Origin: Synaphobranchus kaupii
Taxonomy: Eukaryota; Chordata; Actinopteri; Anguilliformes; Synaphobranchidae
Reading direction: 5' to 3'
NCBI GenBank assembly: GCA_029718625.1
Contig: CM056376.1
Span: forward strand, 20,285,091 to 20,349,090
Length of the DNA stretch: 64,000 nt
Shown: piece by piece, positions 25,301 to 38,590 of the stretch
Layout of the letters: the number at the start of each line of letters is the position of its first letter
Numbering within the stretch: the stretch's first letter is position 1
Program-made: the position numbers and the translations under genes
The notes under the pieces: model-generated
Database searches by the model: none
Told to the model about the DNA's origin: nothing
The model's input: the letters and a program-made list of their open reading frames with translations, nothing else

Positions 25301-27780
25301 CTTACTCGACAACCAAACTATCACATTACTGTCACATCCCACACAAAGACTGCGGTCTCAACCTACAATTCAAATTCAACACATACTGTAATTAAGGTGA
25401 ATTGTTCAAGAACTTATTCATACAGATTTACAGTTTAAAATATTCATCACAACCATATTTCTGGAGACAAGACAGAGGAATATTGAGATTTATTCAACAG
25501 TAAGTTGTCAGATATGAACAAGGAAGCATGAACACTGTATTCTTCCATTTGAAAAACTTAAATTCATATTTTTGCACTACTGTGTTATTTATTCTAGCAC
25601 TAAAATTACAGGCTATTCCACTTTCTGGATTAATTAAAATTCAACCATCAACACTTGCTTCAAAAATCTCTAACAATATGAATAATATTATACCTCTAAT
25701 ATAGTGCATTTTTTAACAAATGTATTTGTTATAATGCAGCTAAAGAGCAATATTACAACAACCATGACACTACAGTAGAAACAATCAAAGACCACAGCAA
25801 TGGCAAAGTCCAGAATGGTGCACCATGTCCAGCCTCAATGTCAAAGTAATAACAGACTGCAGCGATGCATGCATTGCGGCGTGTTGTATAAACAGAGCGA
25901 CAAGAGACTCTGAGCGCAGCACTGCTTGCTTCTGGGGTAATCCTTTGCTTCAAGCCCCGCAAAAGAATAATAAAAACAAGAAAATAACTGAAAGCCCGTC
26001 ACAATTGAGGCTTGCAAATGAAACAACAGCCGGGTGAAATCTTCCAGGGGGAGGGAACCAAAGCCTATGGGCACACTTGCATTGGAGTCCCTTTTACAAC
26101 CTGGAAGCCTTGTAGGGGGGCTGCTTTCATCCAATGGTCCCTGCCGTTCTGAGTCACTCCCACCACCCACACATCTCACCGTGAGACTCAACCTTCGCAT
26201 TTGGCGTGCCGGCTTCCCATTCTCTGTCAATGGGCACATGCAGTAATTACTGCAACAGCAGAGCAGACAGAGGATAATGGAAGCCACTGCCACCCCACCA
26301 GGGCCTTCCTTTGTTCCGACCTGGGTCATAGATCAATATTCAACTGTTATTTCCCCCTGTCTGGTGAATAGGCTGTGTGTGACGGCTTAATCCTGTACTA
26401 GGAAAAGTCATATGCCATTGCCTGGGACCTGGCAAGCCACAGACGATTCTTTTATCTTTATGCTGGAGGTCAAGTCTCGCACCCCCGCCCCCCCGGCCCC
26501 ACCCCCAAACACATACACCTCATATTAAGGTAATAATCTGAAGGACCTTTTTTATTTTTATAGTATTGCACTGGAATACAGAATACGGAAGGCCGTCGCA
26601 CACAATATCGCTTATTGGATGGATAATATAGTAAGGAACATTAATCATAATCAGTAATTCAGTGGATGTCAAACACTCTGGATGTGATTACTGATGGGAA
26701 TAAGCCTAAAACATAGACTGCTATCAGAACCTTGCTGTAGCGGGATTAAGTCGTCCGACCTTGTCACTAAAAGTAGCTTATAATGTCATTACAACTTGCA
26801 CAAGGCTCTTTCTACACAGGCATCTGAAATGGTTCCTCACCTATGCTACTACCCCTCTGAACAGACCACCGTTTAACAGCCACAGCCCAACATTTGCTCT
26901 CTCTAAGTGCAAACTTTTATGACTGATGCCCTTGTTCTCCTTATAGTATTAGCTGTTCAAATCTTCCTGACGCTGGCAATCCAAACGAGATGCCTGGCTC
27001 GGGATTGGCACAAAGCAAATCATGGTCATCAGATGAGAGGCACGGAGCTAAACAGGCCGTCTGATGAGGGAAAGACAGTAGCTGGAGGCTATTTACATCA
27101 GACTGTCAAGTATTGAAGCAACAGCTTTAACTTTCACAGAGGTGAAAATAATGCCAAGTCCAAGTGGAGACAATACAGCACTACACTGCTTGTATGTATA
27201 AAACCATCCAGCAAGCACACGCATGGTTCAGATGATGTGTTGAATACCCTCACCAAAGAATAGCCCCGTGTTAGCTACAACAGGAGTACTGCCAAATTTA
27301 ATAGGAATATGCAGCACCAAACACATTGCAGTGAAATTACAGTAAAATTCTTTATGAAAGTTTTTTGTCTATAGGTATATAGTTTGAAGATGGAATCGTT
27401 GATTTATTACCCGAAAGAAAATGTCCATACTATTCCACAACATATGGGAAATTCAAAGAAAATGAGAAATACTCAGTTTTGGAGGTAGTGTCAAGAGGTT
27501 CAGTGTAATTTTCTCTCAGTTGACTGGGTTTCCCTGTGGATCCCAATATGACTTCTATAAAATAGAAGTAGCCTCTAAAATCCAATTGCCTGTAAACCCC
27601 TCACCAAGCGAAGCTGTCAAGCCAATTGCGACCGCTGTGACTAAATGAATGGTTTTAATTGTGCTGAAGGGACTTTCTCCTTGTTATGTATTCATACCTG
27701 TAAAAGAAAGCTTTAAAAGGTTCAGCTGAAGTGGTGTGCCCACATACCGCTTAATGCTTTGCATCTCATTAATTTTTGCC

Positions 27781-27902
27781 TGGTTAGAAGGGCATATTAA
27801 TGCTGAAGTATTTACTTATTGTATATTCAGTATGTTTGTCGCTGGTTAGAAGGGCATATTAATGCTGAAGTATATAATTATTGAAAATTCAGTATGTTTG
27901 TC
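27781..27902 (+). repeat. 62-bp tandem duplication
   Basis: Two copies starting GGTTAGAAGGGCATATTAAT, with several differences in the second half. Confidence 0.85.
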
Positions 27903-30499
27903 TCACTCAGAAAAGATGGGTTTTTCCTGTAAGGTTGGGTGGAGGACAGCAAAGGAAAATTGTGAACATACAACTGAAACATGCAAAGGTACTGTTGACA
28001 TGATGGTCAAGTGAATTATCCTGACCAATGGCTGAAGCAAAGACTTTTTTTCTTACTGTGTATATGATGAATACCAGTTTAGCAGGTCACAAACGTCAGG
28101 TTTGAACAACATTTATGTTTTTTTTCCTCAGAGGTGGAAAGTCCAGGTTCAGAAAGTCCTCCCCAGTGTTTTGTACCAGTCACCTGGATTTGCTTAAATT
28201 CTTCAGCAAGGAGGTAGAACTAATTAGTGAAATCAGCTGGCTGAGTTCATGGATGGAAGAAACACAAAAGTTATGAGATTTTGCATATTCATTTTGGCAC
28301 ACCGGATATCACTGGCACGTGTAGCCACCATCTTGCTTCCATCCTTTCAAATTCTTTGTTCAGACCTCAGGCTAATTAATGTTCCTCTTAGCCTGTGCAG
28401 AAAAAGATTTGAAATTTCTGTCATTTCTCCTTTCACGACACCAGATCTTTAATGTCATTTTAATACATCCAAGTCCAATACTGGGAACATTTTGCTTCAC
28501 ATTCATTTTTAAACCATGAATATTGCACAATTGAATGCCCTTAGAAATCTATTCCACACAATGCACACAAAATTACATTTTATTGCATCACATCACTTTT
28601 CATCACATGGCAATTACCTTGATTTATCCAATGAGGCTAAAGTGCAGACAATCCCAAAGCCAAAGATGATGAGGATAATGTTGTCATGCTCAATAAGAAC
28701 TGGTTTAAACTCACCAATTAACTCAATTGCCAAGTGGTGGATGACCAATTCATTTGTGTATGTGGATGTAGGTCATTGATTCCTCTCAAGTTATTTTTTC
28801 TGGTGGTTGCGAAGAGAACAGCAAGAAGTTCACCAGATAATTTCTTTTTTTAAAACTTCAAAAAAAGAACATATTCCTTCCTACCGTTCATTTCAATATA
28901 GAACATATTTTGTAGGTGGCCATATTTGTGACATTTAATAATGACATCCAAATTAAAGATGAATTGTCACTTTTACGCAAAGCACGCACGCACGCTCGCA
29001 CTTCATGATAGCATTAGCCCATTTCCTGTTTCCTACGTGGGCACTGCACTTTGTCCCCCAACACAAGCATTACTAATAAAAGTGATTTGGGGACACCCAC
29101 TCCCTGGTTACAGCCATGATTCAAGAGAACGGAAAGGCGGAAGAACACACTGTGCCACGCGTCCCCAGAGATGCTTCATCCCGGCCTGGTGATGGAAGCC
29201 CATCAGGACACTGAGAAAATACTAAAAACAAGCACAAGCATTACATTTCTGCTGCACTTACTAAAACCTCTAAATCTTTTTTTAATTTCAAAGGCTTACA
29301 GTTCAGTTGGACACGTTATCGAGCCCGTGTGTGAAAGTGAGGCAAACTTCACTGACTTTCACCCATGCAGAACGCCCACGGCTGTACATGCCTAATTTGT
29401 ATCAGCAGATTTTTGCATCGGTCGTTTCTGACTTTGCCATGGTTTGCATAATCGGATTTATTTCAAGCAGCCATGCTCAACATGTGACGCCAAATACAGT
29501 TTTTCTGTTTTACCCAAAACATGCTCTCAAACAACTCCTTCATGGTACTCTATTCTGCTACTGCAATTACCAGTACTGATGAGGAGCACTACTTCTACAT
29601 TTCCCATTTTGCAAAATGCAGGGAACAAGCCGTTTTGACACAGGAAGGCCATAGACCTTGTTAATCCAGAGGACGGCCCCTCTACTTCACCCCAATAGTG
29701 TAACTTTATATGTGATGCTATTGAAAGTTTGAGGCATTAATTCTTCCGCCACGTTTTATGGGTATGCCACGGCCAAACAACCTCGCAAAAACAGACCGTC
29801 GATTGTTCAGCAATAATATGGCCTTCATTGTGGCTACAAGTAGCAAGGCGCGGAGTGCTGAAGCATAACTGACCGAGCCCGATTTAGCCTTGTTTGAGTC
29901 ACAAATCTTAAAAAATATAAATTTCAGCTCTCGCATAATTCATGAGAAATGCTTTGATTGCGTTTGAAGGAAAATAAAATGCTTATTTTCCAGGAAAGGT
30001 TAATAACTCACACTTAACTCGTATTTAGTAACTACTAGGGATCCTTATGATTAATTTTAAATGGAAAAGCTTATGAAAAAGACAATGAATGCTAGACAAA
30101 ACAAAGCACGAGCACAATCAATACAACTTGTGTTGACATTTTTATTGTTCAGTTATCACGTCAGATGAGAATTTACAGATATTGTTTTCTTCTAACGGTT
30201 ATTTCGGAGATGAATACAAATGAGCTGTGACCGTTCTCTTTCTTTCTTCCATAAAAGAGTTAATAAAGTTTTTCTGCGATCCCTTCTGAGGGAATTCCCC
30301 TTGTCGGCAGGCCTCCACATCCTGTGGTTCAGCGAGGGTAATTCTGCAAGATTAGATGCACCGTGTTGGCGCTGAACAACTTCCTGGCTCCTCTCATAAA
30401 TCAGTGGGGCGGGGAAAGCACGATACCCATTAAAAACAAAGCCAGGTCCATAAAAAGGATGGTCTCCCCAGAGATGCTGAGGAAGGCAATTGGCACAAT

Positions 30500-31205
30500 T
30501 CCCATTGCTTCAGCTCCAAGTCCCATTCCCACTGCTTCAGTTCCAAGTCCCATTCCCACTGCTTCAGCTCCAAGTCCCATTCCCACTGCTTCAGCTCCAA
30601 GTCCCATTCCCACTGCTTCAGCTCAAAGTCCCATTCCCATTGCTTCAGCTCCAAGTCCCATTCCCACTGCTTCAGTTCCAAGTCCCATTCCCACTGCTTC
30701 AGCTCCAAGTCCCATTCCCATTGCTTCAGCTCCAAGTCCCATTCCCACTGCTTCAGCTCAAAGTCCCATTCCCACTGCTTCAGCTCAAAGTCCCATTCCC
30801 ACTGCTTCAGCTCCAAGTCCCATTCCCACTGCTTCAGCTCCAAGTCCCATTCCCACTGCTTCAGCTCCAAGTCCCACTCCCATTGCTTCAGCTCAAAGTC
30901 CCATTCCCACTGCTTCAGCTCCAAGTCCCATTCCCACTGCTTCAGCTCCAAGTCCCATTCCCACAGCTTCAGCTCCAAGTCCCATTCCCACTGCTTCAGC
31001 TCCAAGTCCCATTCCCACTGCTTCAGCTCAAAGTCCCATTCCCACAGCTTCAGCTCCAAGTCCCATTCCCACTGCTTCAGCTCCAAGTCCCATTCCCATT
31101 GCTTCAGCTCCAAGTCCCATTCTCACTGCTTCAGCTCAAAGTCCCATTCCCAGTGCTTCAGCTCAAAGTCCCATTCCCACTGCTTCAGCTCCAAGTCCCA
31201 TTCCA
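30500..31205 (+). repeat. 27-bp minisatellite, about 26 copies
   Basis: Unit GCTTCAGCTCCAAGT followed by CCCATTCCCACT. The variants sit at a few fixed positions (C/T, C/A, C/T/A). Since 27 is divisible by 3 and the unit lacks stop codons in several frames, long open frames arise on both strands: ASAPSPIPT and LQVPFPLLQ on the plus strand, ELKQWEWDL on the minus strand. No gene is claimed. Confidence 0.97.
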
Positions 31206-31855
31206 GCTGTTGGTCTCTGGCAAGGTTTGGATGAATTAACTTGGCGACCTTGCACGTACACATTTGTAAGATGGAGGATCAGGCAATAAATTAATGCTTA
31301 TATCCCACCGACAGATTCAATATTCCACCATTAATATTCTATTTAGACAGTTGCCAGTCTAAAGCTATACAGCCGCGGTTCATAATGACTTTCAGATCCA
31401 ATTAAAAATGCATTAAAATAAATCCTCCTCTATACAGTGCAAACAAACAACCACATGTTTACATTTACAGGTTGCAGAAGCACAAGATACATCAGTCCCT
31501 GCAACTGAAAGATTACAGTCTCAGAAACAGCCCCTTGATAAGAAAAAGCTGTCAGGATAAGAAAATAAACAAGACAAATCCTGTCGTATTCTTCACACAT
31601 GCAGAAAGTGATTTAGGGATTTTGAGTCCCATCAGTACTGGATACAGGCCCGGTCCTACGGGGCACCAGGCCCACTAAAACGCTGTCCCACCCGGCTAAA
31701 TTTCAGGACTTTCTAGTTTCTACTTTTCCAGTCTGTAAAATGAATCCCTTTTATTTTATGGTGTCAACAACCTTGCTAGGAATTATTACCAGCTTTTAAT
31801 ACCATAAATGCACTTTTAGGTGGTATCCCGGTTATTGGCTGAAATCGCTCTCCAG

Positions 31856-32026
31856 CCTGGGTTTTCATCAGGGAGTCCGCGGACCCCTGGAGGCCCTTGA
31901 CGGTACTGCAGGGGGTCCCTGGCCAGACTTGATATGCAATGACTATATATAGATTTGGAAAAATATTTTTTTAACTTATGATGCATTCTATCCTGGGTTG
32001 GGAGCAGAAAGGGTTGAAAACCCCTG
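31856..32026. mobile_element. Short hAT-like MITE
   Basis: Left end CCTGGGTTTTCATCAGGG, right end reverse complement CAGGGGTTTTCAACC. Inside it shares GGGGTCCCTGGCCAGACTTG-type sequence with the outer MITE at 40438-41816, so it is the same family. The flanks CTCTCCAG/CTCTACAC are an imperfect 8-bp duplication. Confidence 0.65.
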
Positions 32027-32094
32027 CTCTACACAGCTCTGCATACAGAGATCCAAGTCGGTAAACTGTTACGCTGCAGTCTATTAACATCTGT

Positions 32095-32458
32095 CTTTCG
32101 AATGAGACGTTAAACCGAGGTCCTGACTCATTGTGGTCATTAAAGATCCCAAGATACTTATCGTAAAGAGTAGGTGTTTCCTCCGTGTCCTGGCTAAATT
32201 CCCCACCCGGCTCTTTCAACCTGTCACCTAATCACCCCCCAGTTTAATCTTCTTTTAATCTTAAACTTCTCTCCCTCTCCACCTCAGCTGATGTGTGGTG
32301 AGCATTCCGGCGCAAAATGGCTGCAGTTGCATCACCCAGGTGGGTACTACACATTGGTGGTGGTTGAGGTGTTTCCCATCATCATTGTAAAGCACTTTCA
32401 GTGTGAGAAAGGCGCTACATAAATGCCAGGCATTATTATTATTATTATTATTATTATA
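32095..32458 (+). mobile_element. LINE/SINE 3' region with (ATT)n tail
   Basis: Contains GATGTGTGGTGAGCATTC, CAAAATGGCTGC, TACACATTGGTGGTGG and AGCACTTTCAGTGTGAG then GGCGCTACATAAATG, ending in an ATT run at 32430-32457. This series is a familiar fish-wide retroposon. The exact family is not assigned. Confidence 0.65.
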
Positions 32459-34886
32459 TGAAGCAGTTAAAAGCGGTAGGTAGCTAGCCATGGCAAACTT
32501 TTGAGAAGAACCCTGCAGTTGTTTTCACTGGACCCCACCAACGGCTTTTTCATTTGAAAGCGATGGGTAGCTAGCTGGAAAAAAAGGCCAGCGAATTTAA
32601 AAGATTATTAAAGGTCACTGTAAAAAGTAGACTGTCAGTGGATCTTGCCAGCCTCTAGAAGAGTAGCTAAGGAAGCCTGAAGCAGAAGGACATTATTTCC
32701 GATTATTTCCGATTTCCGTTTTATTCATTATGAATATAATATGCTTCAATAAGCAACTCTAATATTAGCCTTCATTGAAAGGCCTAGGTGATTTACTGTG
32801 ATACACGCAGCACAGTTTATTTCAATGCACTCTTATCATTTTGTGAGTCCAATTTAACTAACAAGCTGTATTGATCAGCAATGAATAAGTACACATGATC
32901 ATTTCAAAGCCTACAACATCAATAAATTGGTCGCTATAGATCAAGCATGTGTGCACACATTAACCTAACAAACGGTTATACAACTAATCACCATGGGCGA
33001 GCGGAATCAGGGTGTTTTATTTTCTTTATTTTTAAATATGCACAATATGTACGCAAAACAAACCATATACAATTTTGAAACGGTCCCAAATTTCCTATTA
33101 AATTCTGGAAAAGGGTCGGCAACCCTACTGAGCACAGCTGAACGAGCAGTATATATTGTGGCACTTACAGCTAGTAACATTAAATAATATTAAAGGGCTT
33201 AAAATGATTGCAAGGCTTAGATAAATCTGCTCAATTAAATTAGAGGAAGGCCCAAAGCAGCACTTTGGAAATTGGTGCAATGCCAGTGTTTGCTAAAGCT
33301 AAATAATACGCCAACTAGACATATTGGAGGTAATTAAAGGGGAGTGGCAGATGGGCACATGGGGGTCCAGATCATTACCATCACAAGCCCAAACTGTAAA
33401 GACACCACTAGCGTGCAGGGCGGAGCTGTGACACAGTGCATGCTATGCAAGCATTCAGCTTGAACATAAGGACAACGCAATGTGTTCCTGGGACAAAAAT
33501 GGACAGGTCTCACAGAAAGCAAAAACATTGGCCAACTGATGGCCAATTTTCTTCCATCCAAGCCATAATACTGTGAAAACTACAGTTTGATCAGAGAGAT
33601 TAAACAGATTGTCTAATATCGACGACAGTTTTAAGGAGCCACAACCAGGATATGTTTTTTATTTTTATTTTTTATTTATTTTTTAATTGCTCAACTTTTT
33701 TACGTCATTTGACTCGTTTGCATTTTAAAAAATTGAAGCACTTGTTAATTAACACAATGGAACAAAGAAATATGGGATCGCAGGATATCGATCCAATGTG
33801 TCCCTTGACGGCTCCTGGCATCCAGCGTGTGATTTTAACAAAGTTTTAACACCAAGGCATTCAAGCGAATGCAAATACATACAATACACAAAAGAATCCA
33901 TGAAAGCCACGAAGGCCACACACCTGAAAACAAAGAACAGTCAGCCCCCTCAAACAGGGAGACCTTGGAGCCAGAGAGCCAGCAATCCCACAGTGCATTG
34001 CTATGTTGTGTTTAAAAAAAAAAAGACATTTTGAAACATGAATGATGTTCTTTATTTCCCATTACGCACATTCTTGTTTTTCTCCAGTGGAGGTTCCCTT
34101 TGAAAAAGGAATAGAGCACACCCGTGAACTGCTTTCTCCAACAACAGGAAGGAGCAGGGAGTGATGAATGCATTCATTCAATTAAATCACACAGAAATAA
34201 AACATATGTCACTTTACACCAGACCAAAAAACAACTCTAAATGGCCAGCATTTTAAGTATGCAACGTATGCAAAGTAGAAATGTGCACTTCAAGCCACCA
34301 ACGCTGGTAATATGTATCCAATCATGGTTCACTGGAACAGTCTTCTGGAGAGAAACAGTGACACCTGGTGTTTTTTCTGTTTTTTTTCCCCCCCAGAAGA
34401 AGCACTTATAACAAAAAGCACAACACCAAATTAATAATTTATTTAATTAACTGAAATTATGTGCAGCAGAGAGACATAAAGCCAAGCTGGGCCAGTGAAC
34501 GCCTACAAAGCCAGCTTGTGCCTTGGAGGGTGGCGAAACAACCATGGAAACCAAAGGCTGGACCAGCCGCCTGCCAGTAAACATCTCACTTTTTTTCCAG
34601 ATGGCAAAATGACACTGGAAAAGATTTAGGTTTCAGCATGGGCTCACAGTCTCCACGAAAACAGGCAGGTAAAGAACTATGGATCACATTTTTACTTTTA
34701 CAGAGCTATATGGTTCTGGGTGGGAATGAGAATGCACAGCCCAGCAGCAAAGCTGCTCACACAATTCCTGCAATTCATAAAAAGGTTATTCCAATTAAGG
34801 AATACTATTAAGGACCTTTCTGGTCTATGCAGTCTTAAAGTATATTTAGAGATGTTTCTCCAAACATTATTTGCACTTTACCTTAA

Positions 34887-35449
34887 AGGTGCACTATGCA
34901 GGATTTTTAGCCTTGCTGTGGTTCTGTTTACAATCAAGGAAGTCTCCTCCTCCGTGCTCAACCCCGGCCACACCGGTAATCCGACTACGGCCGTCTAGCT
35001 ACCTAATGTAGCTAGCAGGATAGCTACAGGTAACATTACATACAGGTCCAACAGAAACCACGCCAACCCCGTATCTCTCTTCATCCCCTCGCTAAACGTC
35101 AGCTGTTGCCATTGAGGAAAAGACTCGGTTTCAGGAACGCACCCTGTCGGCTTGTGGTTTGGCTTCGCTGTACTTGCGCTTCTTCACCTCCGCCATTGCA
35201 GTAGCTGGCTAATGCTCCGCTAAAACCTGAACCCACCCCACAGGCTCTGTAGCAACACCCACTCCTCCTGACACAGAAAAGAGTGTCACACCCAGAAACG
35301 TCCTGAACACATCTTCGAATACAGGCAGAGAAGCACGGATAGGGCAAATGTATGCAAAAACATATTTCCAGCGCATCATAGATATCACTGAGCAATGAGC
35401 ATGATTATATGCTAATATTTTCAAGGTAAAAATGCTGCATAATGCACCT
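34887..35449. mobile_element. TTAA-type MITE (Kolobok/piggyBac-like), 563 bp
   Basis: Ends AGGTGCACTATGCAGGATTT and, in reverse complement, AGGTGCATTATGCAGCATTT. It is flanked by TTAA at 34883-34886 and 35450-35453. No transposase is present, so it is nonautonomous. Confidence 0.8.
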
Positions 35450-37313
35450 TTAAAACTGTAATAAATTATCTATAACCAAACTTGTAATAAATTCCTGAAC
35501 AGTGTCAGTAAGAGTTTGAAAATGTTGTTTGAAAAAACTATGTGGCCCTTAAAAGGCAGGTTTAAAGAAATTCCAACCAATACTTTCCATTGGTGTTATT
35601 TTCTCAAAGGACTAGGGCAACCACATAAAAAGAAAACTAGTGTCATTCCACAAAGCACCATATACTCAGTTGAATGCCCATACAGGAATAACCTGTGCTC
35701 GGTGTAGCAAATAACACAACCCAATCCAAGCTCCTGCAAAAAGATCAACCACTAGCTTCTGTAAAAGAACAACTAATACACAAAAAGACAAATACTTTAG
35801 GACTCAACAATCGTCACATAAATGATATGCCCATGCCAGATGTAAAAACAACATGGTACAAAGACTACACATGAAACCGAGATGGCTGATCACTGAAAGA
35901 AACAGAGTAAAATACATTCATACAGACTGCATTGACATTAACAAAAAAGAAAGTAACTCCCCTGTTAGCTACGTTACCCATAGTGTTGGCCTTTGATGAA
36001 ACAGCACAACACTCCATTTCTAGTCTAACAAGAAGGCATGCAGATAAGTATTCAAGATGTGCTTGTCCTAAGGGATGCTTTCACAGTTCAGGAAAGTTTA
36101 GATTGCTGATGAAACTGCAGACAAATAAAAGATTTTTGAAGCCAAAGGAAAAAAAAAAAAAGAGACATACACCGGTGTAGCACAGCCCACGTGGTGCGGG
36201 GGGGGGGTGCCCGGGGCGAGAAAGCCCCGCCCAAGACGGATTTAAAAAACGATAAATATTAGGCTATTTTTTTATTTGACTGAACAAGGCAAGACTGGAC
36301 TGTCATGTCGATAGGCAAGCAGGGGGCCCCTATTGGGTACAAGACGAAAAGAATAGATGCACTGACACTGTGTAGACAGGAGCCAGACCGCACGACAGGA
36401 ACCTCTCGAGCAGGAATAGGCTGATTTAATTTGATTTAATTAATTTAGCTTGATTGTATTGCTTTGCAGCCCATTTGCGTAGGCTAATACCCAAACAAAA
36501 AAACCTGCTTTCTACAATAACAACCAAGAGTGAGCCTTGCTGGGGGCCCCAGAGTAACTGCTCTACGCCAGCGCATACATATATCATTTAAAATCAGTGC
36601 AATATTTGTAAAATATACGAGCAGTCAAAGAGAATTACTCATTTAACAGATATTGCTTATTAATTGAAAATGTGCTTGTGATATCATATACCACAACAAA
36701 TCAACGTCAGTGTTGTGTCTTGTATACCCCCGCCCCTTTAGCCAGTATAACAGCATCATACCTCCTTGACATGCTGCTGTACACGGCCTGGCAGCATTTC
36801 TGTGGAGAATTACACACCATGGGAAGTATAACAGCAGCCTTTGCAGGTTTCCAGGGTCCGTCTTTGCCTTTGTTGCAACTTGGTCCCAATTTTGTTTTTA
36901 ATGTAATTAAGTCTGGGGACTGTGATGGAACAACTTCAGTTCACTGTTCCTGAAACCATCGCAGTGACAAACACCTTTATCCTGTTACAGGGATGGAAAA
37001 AGCCAGTATGGCATTGAAATTAAATATCCAGGCCATGATACAAGCATAATGCATAATGCAATAAACAAATCGACCAACCATGAGTGTGAAATGATGTCAT
37101 TTCCCCAACACAATGGAACAATAGTACTCGCTTCCGGTTTTTTTTTTGCTTGTTTTCTATTTAACTTGTGTTTTTGGTTATTTTATAGTTCAGAATGTAT
37201 AGCTGACTGTGTGTACTACTCATGCTTATTACTAGGGATAGCCCCTACGCTGTGAGAAAGTTGTGCTTAGTCGGATTTGCTTTGTAGTTGCGTCAATGAC
37301 CTTCAATATGCAC

Positions 37314-37369
37314 TTATTGTACGTCGCTTTGGATAAAAGCGTCTGCCAAATGATTGTAATGTAATGTAA
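37314..37369 (+). mobile_element. L2-type LINE or SINE 3' tail
   Basis: Hairpin CGCTTT-GGATA-AAAGCG, then TCTGCCAAATG and TGTAATGTAATG. Same tail as the SINE at 18620-18868, in the opposite orientation. The body upstream was not recognised. Confidence 0.75.
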
Positions 37370-37539
37370 CCATATACAGTATGCAAATAATGAATTATCT
37401 CACTACAGCAACTAAAAGCATTGTTACTTTTCTGTGCATCAGCTCATTGGTTCCTTATACCAATGGAACATACAGCAGCAACACATTTCTATTGGGATTG
37501 GTTTATGTGAATTTTCTTATATATATTTTATAAAATTTT

Positions 37540-37715
37540 TTAGGGCGTTCTCAGCTGTATCGGACAGCGTAGTGTAGAGAGACAGGAAGAACGGGGAGCA
37601 AGAGAGGGGGACATGCGACAAAGGCCACGAGGATGGATTCGAATTGCTGACGTCACGGCTCGCAATGTGCATGTGGATAGTCCTCTACAGGCTACGCCAC
37701 CGAGGCACCCTGGTT
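37540..37715 (-). mobile_element. tRNA-derived SINE
   Basis: Minus strand: head GGTGGCGTAGCCTGTAGAGG (A-box-like), then AATTCGAATCC (B-box-like), then a pyrimidine-rich body with CCCCCTCTCTTGCTCCCC and an A/T-rich tail. This is a common fish SINE layout. Confidence 0.65.
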
Positions 37716-38555
37716 TAGGTACATTTTTTGACACCACATGTGTACGAAACGTAAACCATTGGCTAGCCAGCCATTTTTCTATAAGCAAAGCCAAAACTGA
37801 ATTTAGCAAGCTAGTTGGCTTGGCTAAACTTGCAGAAAATATCTTTAAGTGTCAATAAATGGCATTCTTGAGTGGAAAATAATGAAAATACAGCTAGTGT
37901 AGACATATGTTGGCACTAAATATGACGATAAACTAGGATGCCTGAATCATTTTCATTGTTGAGGCTATACAACAGACGACATAAAAACTAAATAAATGAC
38001 TAATCACCACACGGGTCAGTAACGGGTTAATTTTTTTAAAACACGTGCAAAAAAAAAAATTACCCAATAACGGAAGTCGTAAAATACCTTAAATACCTTC
38101 ATCTACAAAAGACATTTTTTCTGTTGTTTTCTGTTGAGATCTCTAGGTGACAGCACTGGATAAAATAATATCCAAGAAATTTAAATAGTTTTTAAAACTG
38201 CTACAAATCAGGGTCATGCTACTGGATAGACATAGGAGGACATGGGAGGACATGGATAGACCTATGGGATAGACTGGCGTTAAAATCTGCAACATGCTAG
38301 TGCTGACTGTGTCCGATAGCCCGGCAGGGCAACATACAATTGGCTCTTGTGTCACCCAGGCATGACAGGGTTTCAACTGCCAGGGATTTCAGTGTCTCAT
38401 CGCTCACTAGTGACCCCCACTGGTCAATCGGTTGCCCACCAGTTGACTTGCAAATTGCAGTGTGATAGGAAGTATCGGCTGACACACTGTGTGCTTTGGA
38501 GGAGAGAACAATGCTTGTCTAGCTCTCCCGAGCAATGCAGCAATGAGCACTGATT

Positions 38556-38557
<2 letters not shown>

Positions 38558-38588
<31 letters not shown>
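38558..38588. repeat. (GT)n microsatellite
   Basis: About 15 GT units, downstream of atad1. Confidence 0.95.

Positions 38589-38590
<2 letters not shown>

Larger units (their letters stand above)
18869..30499. other. Intergenic DNA without recognised genes
   Basis: AT-rich, with the small repeats listed separately. None of the open frames over 60 codons resembled a known family. Undetected small exons or regulatory elements cannot be excluded. Confidence 0.5.

Noticed and set aside
25841..26329. 162-codon minus-strand frame
   Set aside because: No recognisable domain, low-complexity Cys/Leu content, no splice or promoter support.
30430..31113. 227-codon minus-strand frame (ELKQWEWDL repeats)
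   Set aside because: Antisense reading of the same minisatellite.
30363..31289. 308-codon plus-strand frame rich in Ala-Ser-Pro as a gene
   Set aside because: It is the 27-bp minisatellite with short random ends; other frames are equally open and changes are nonsynonymous in all.
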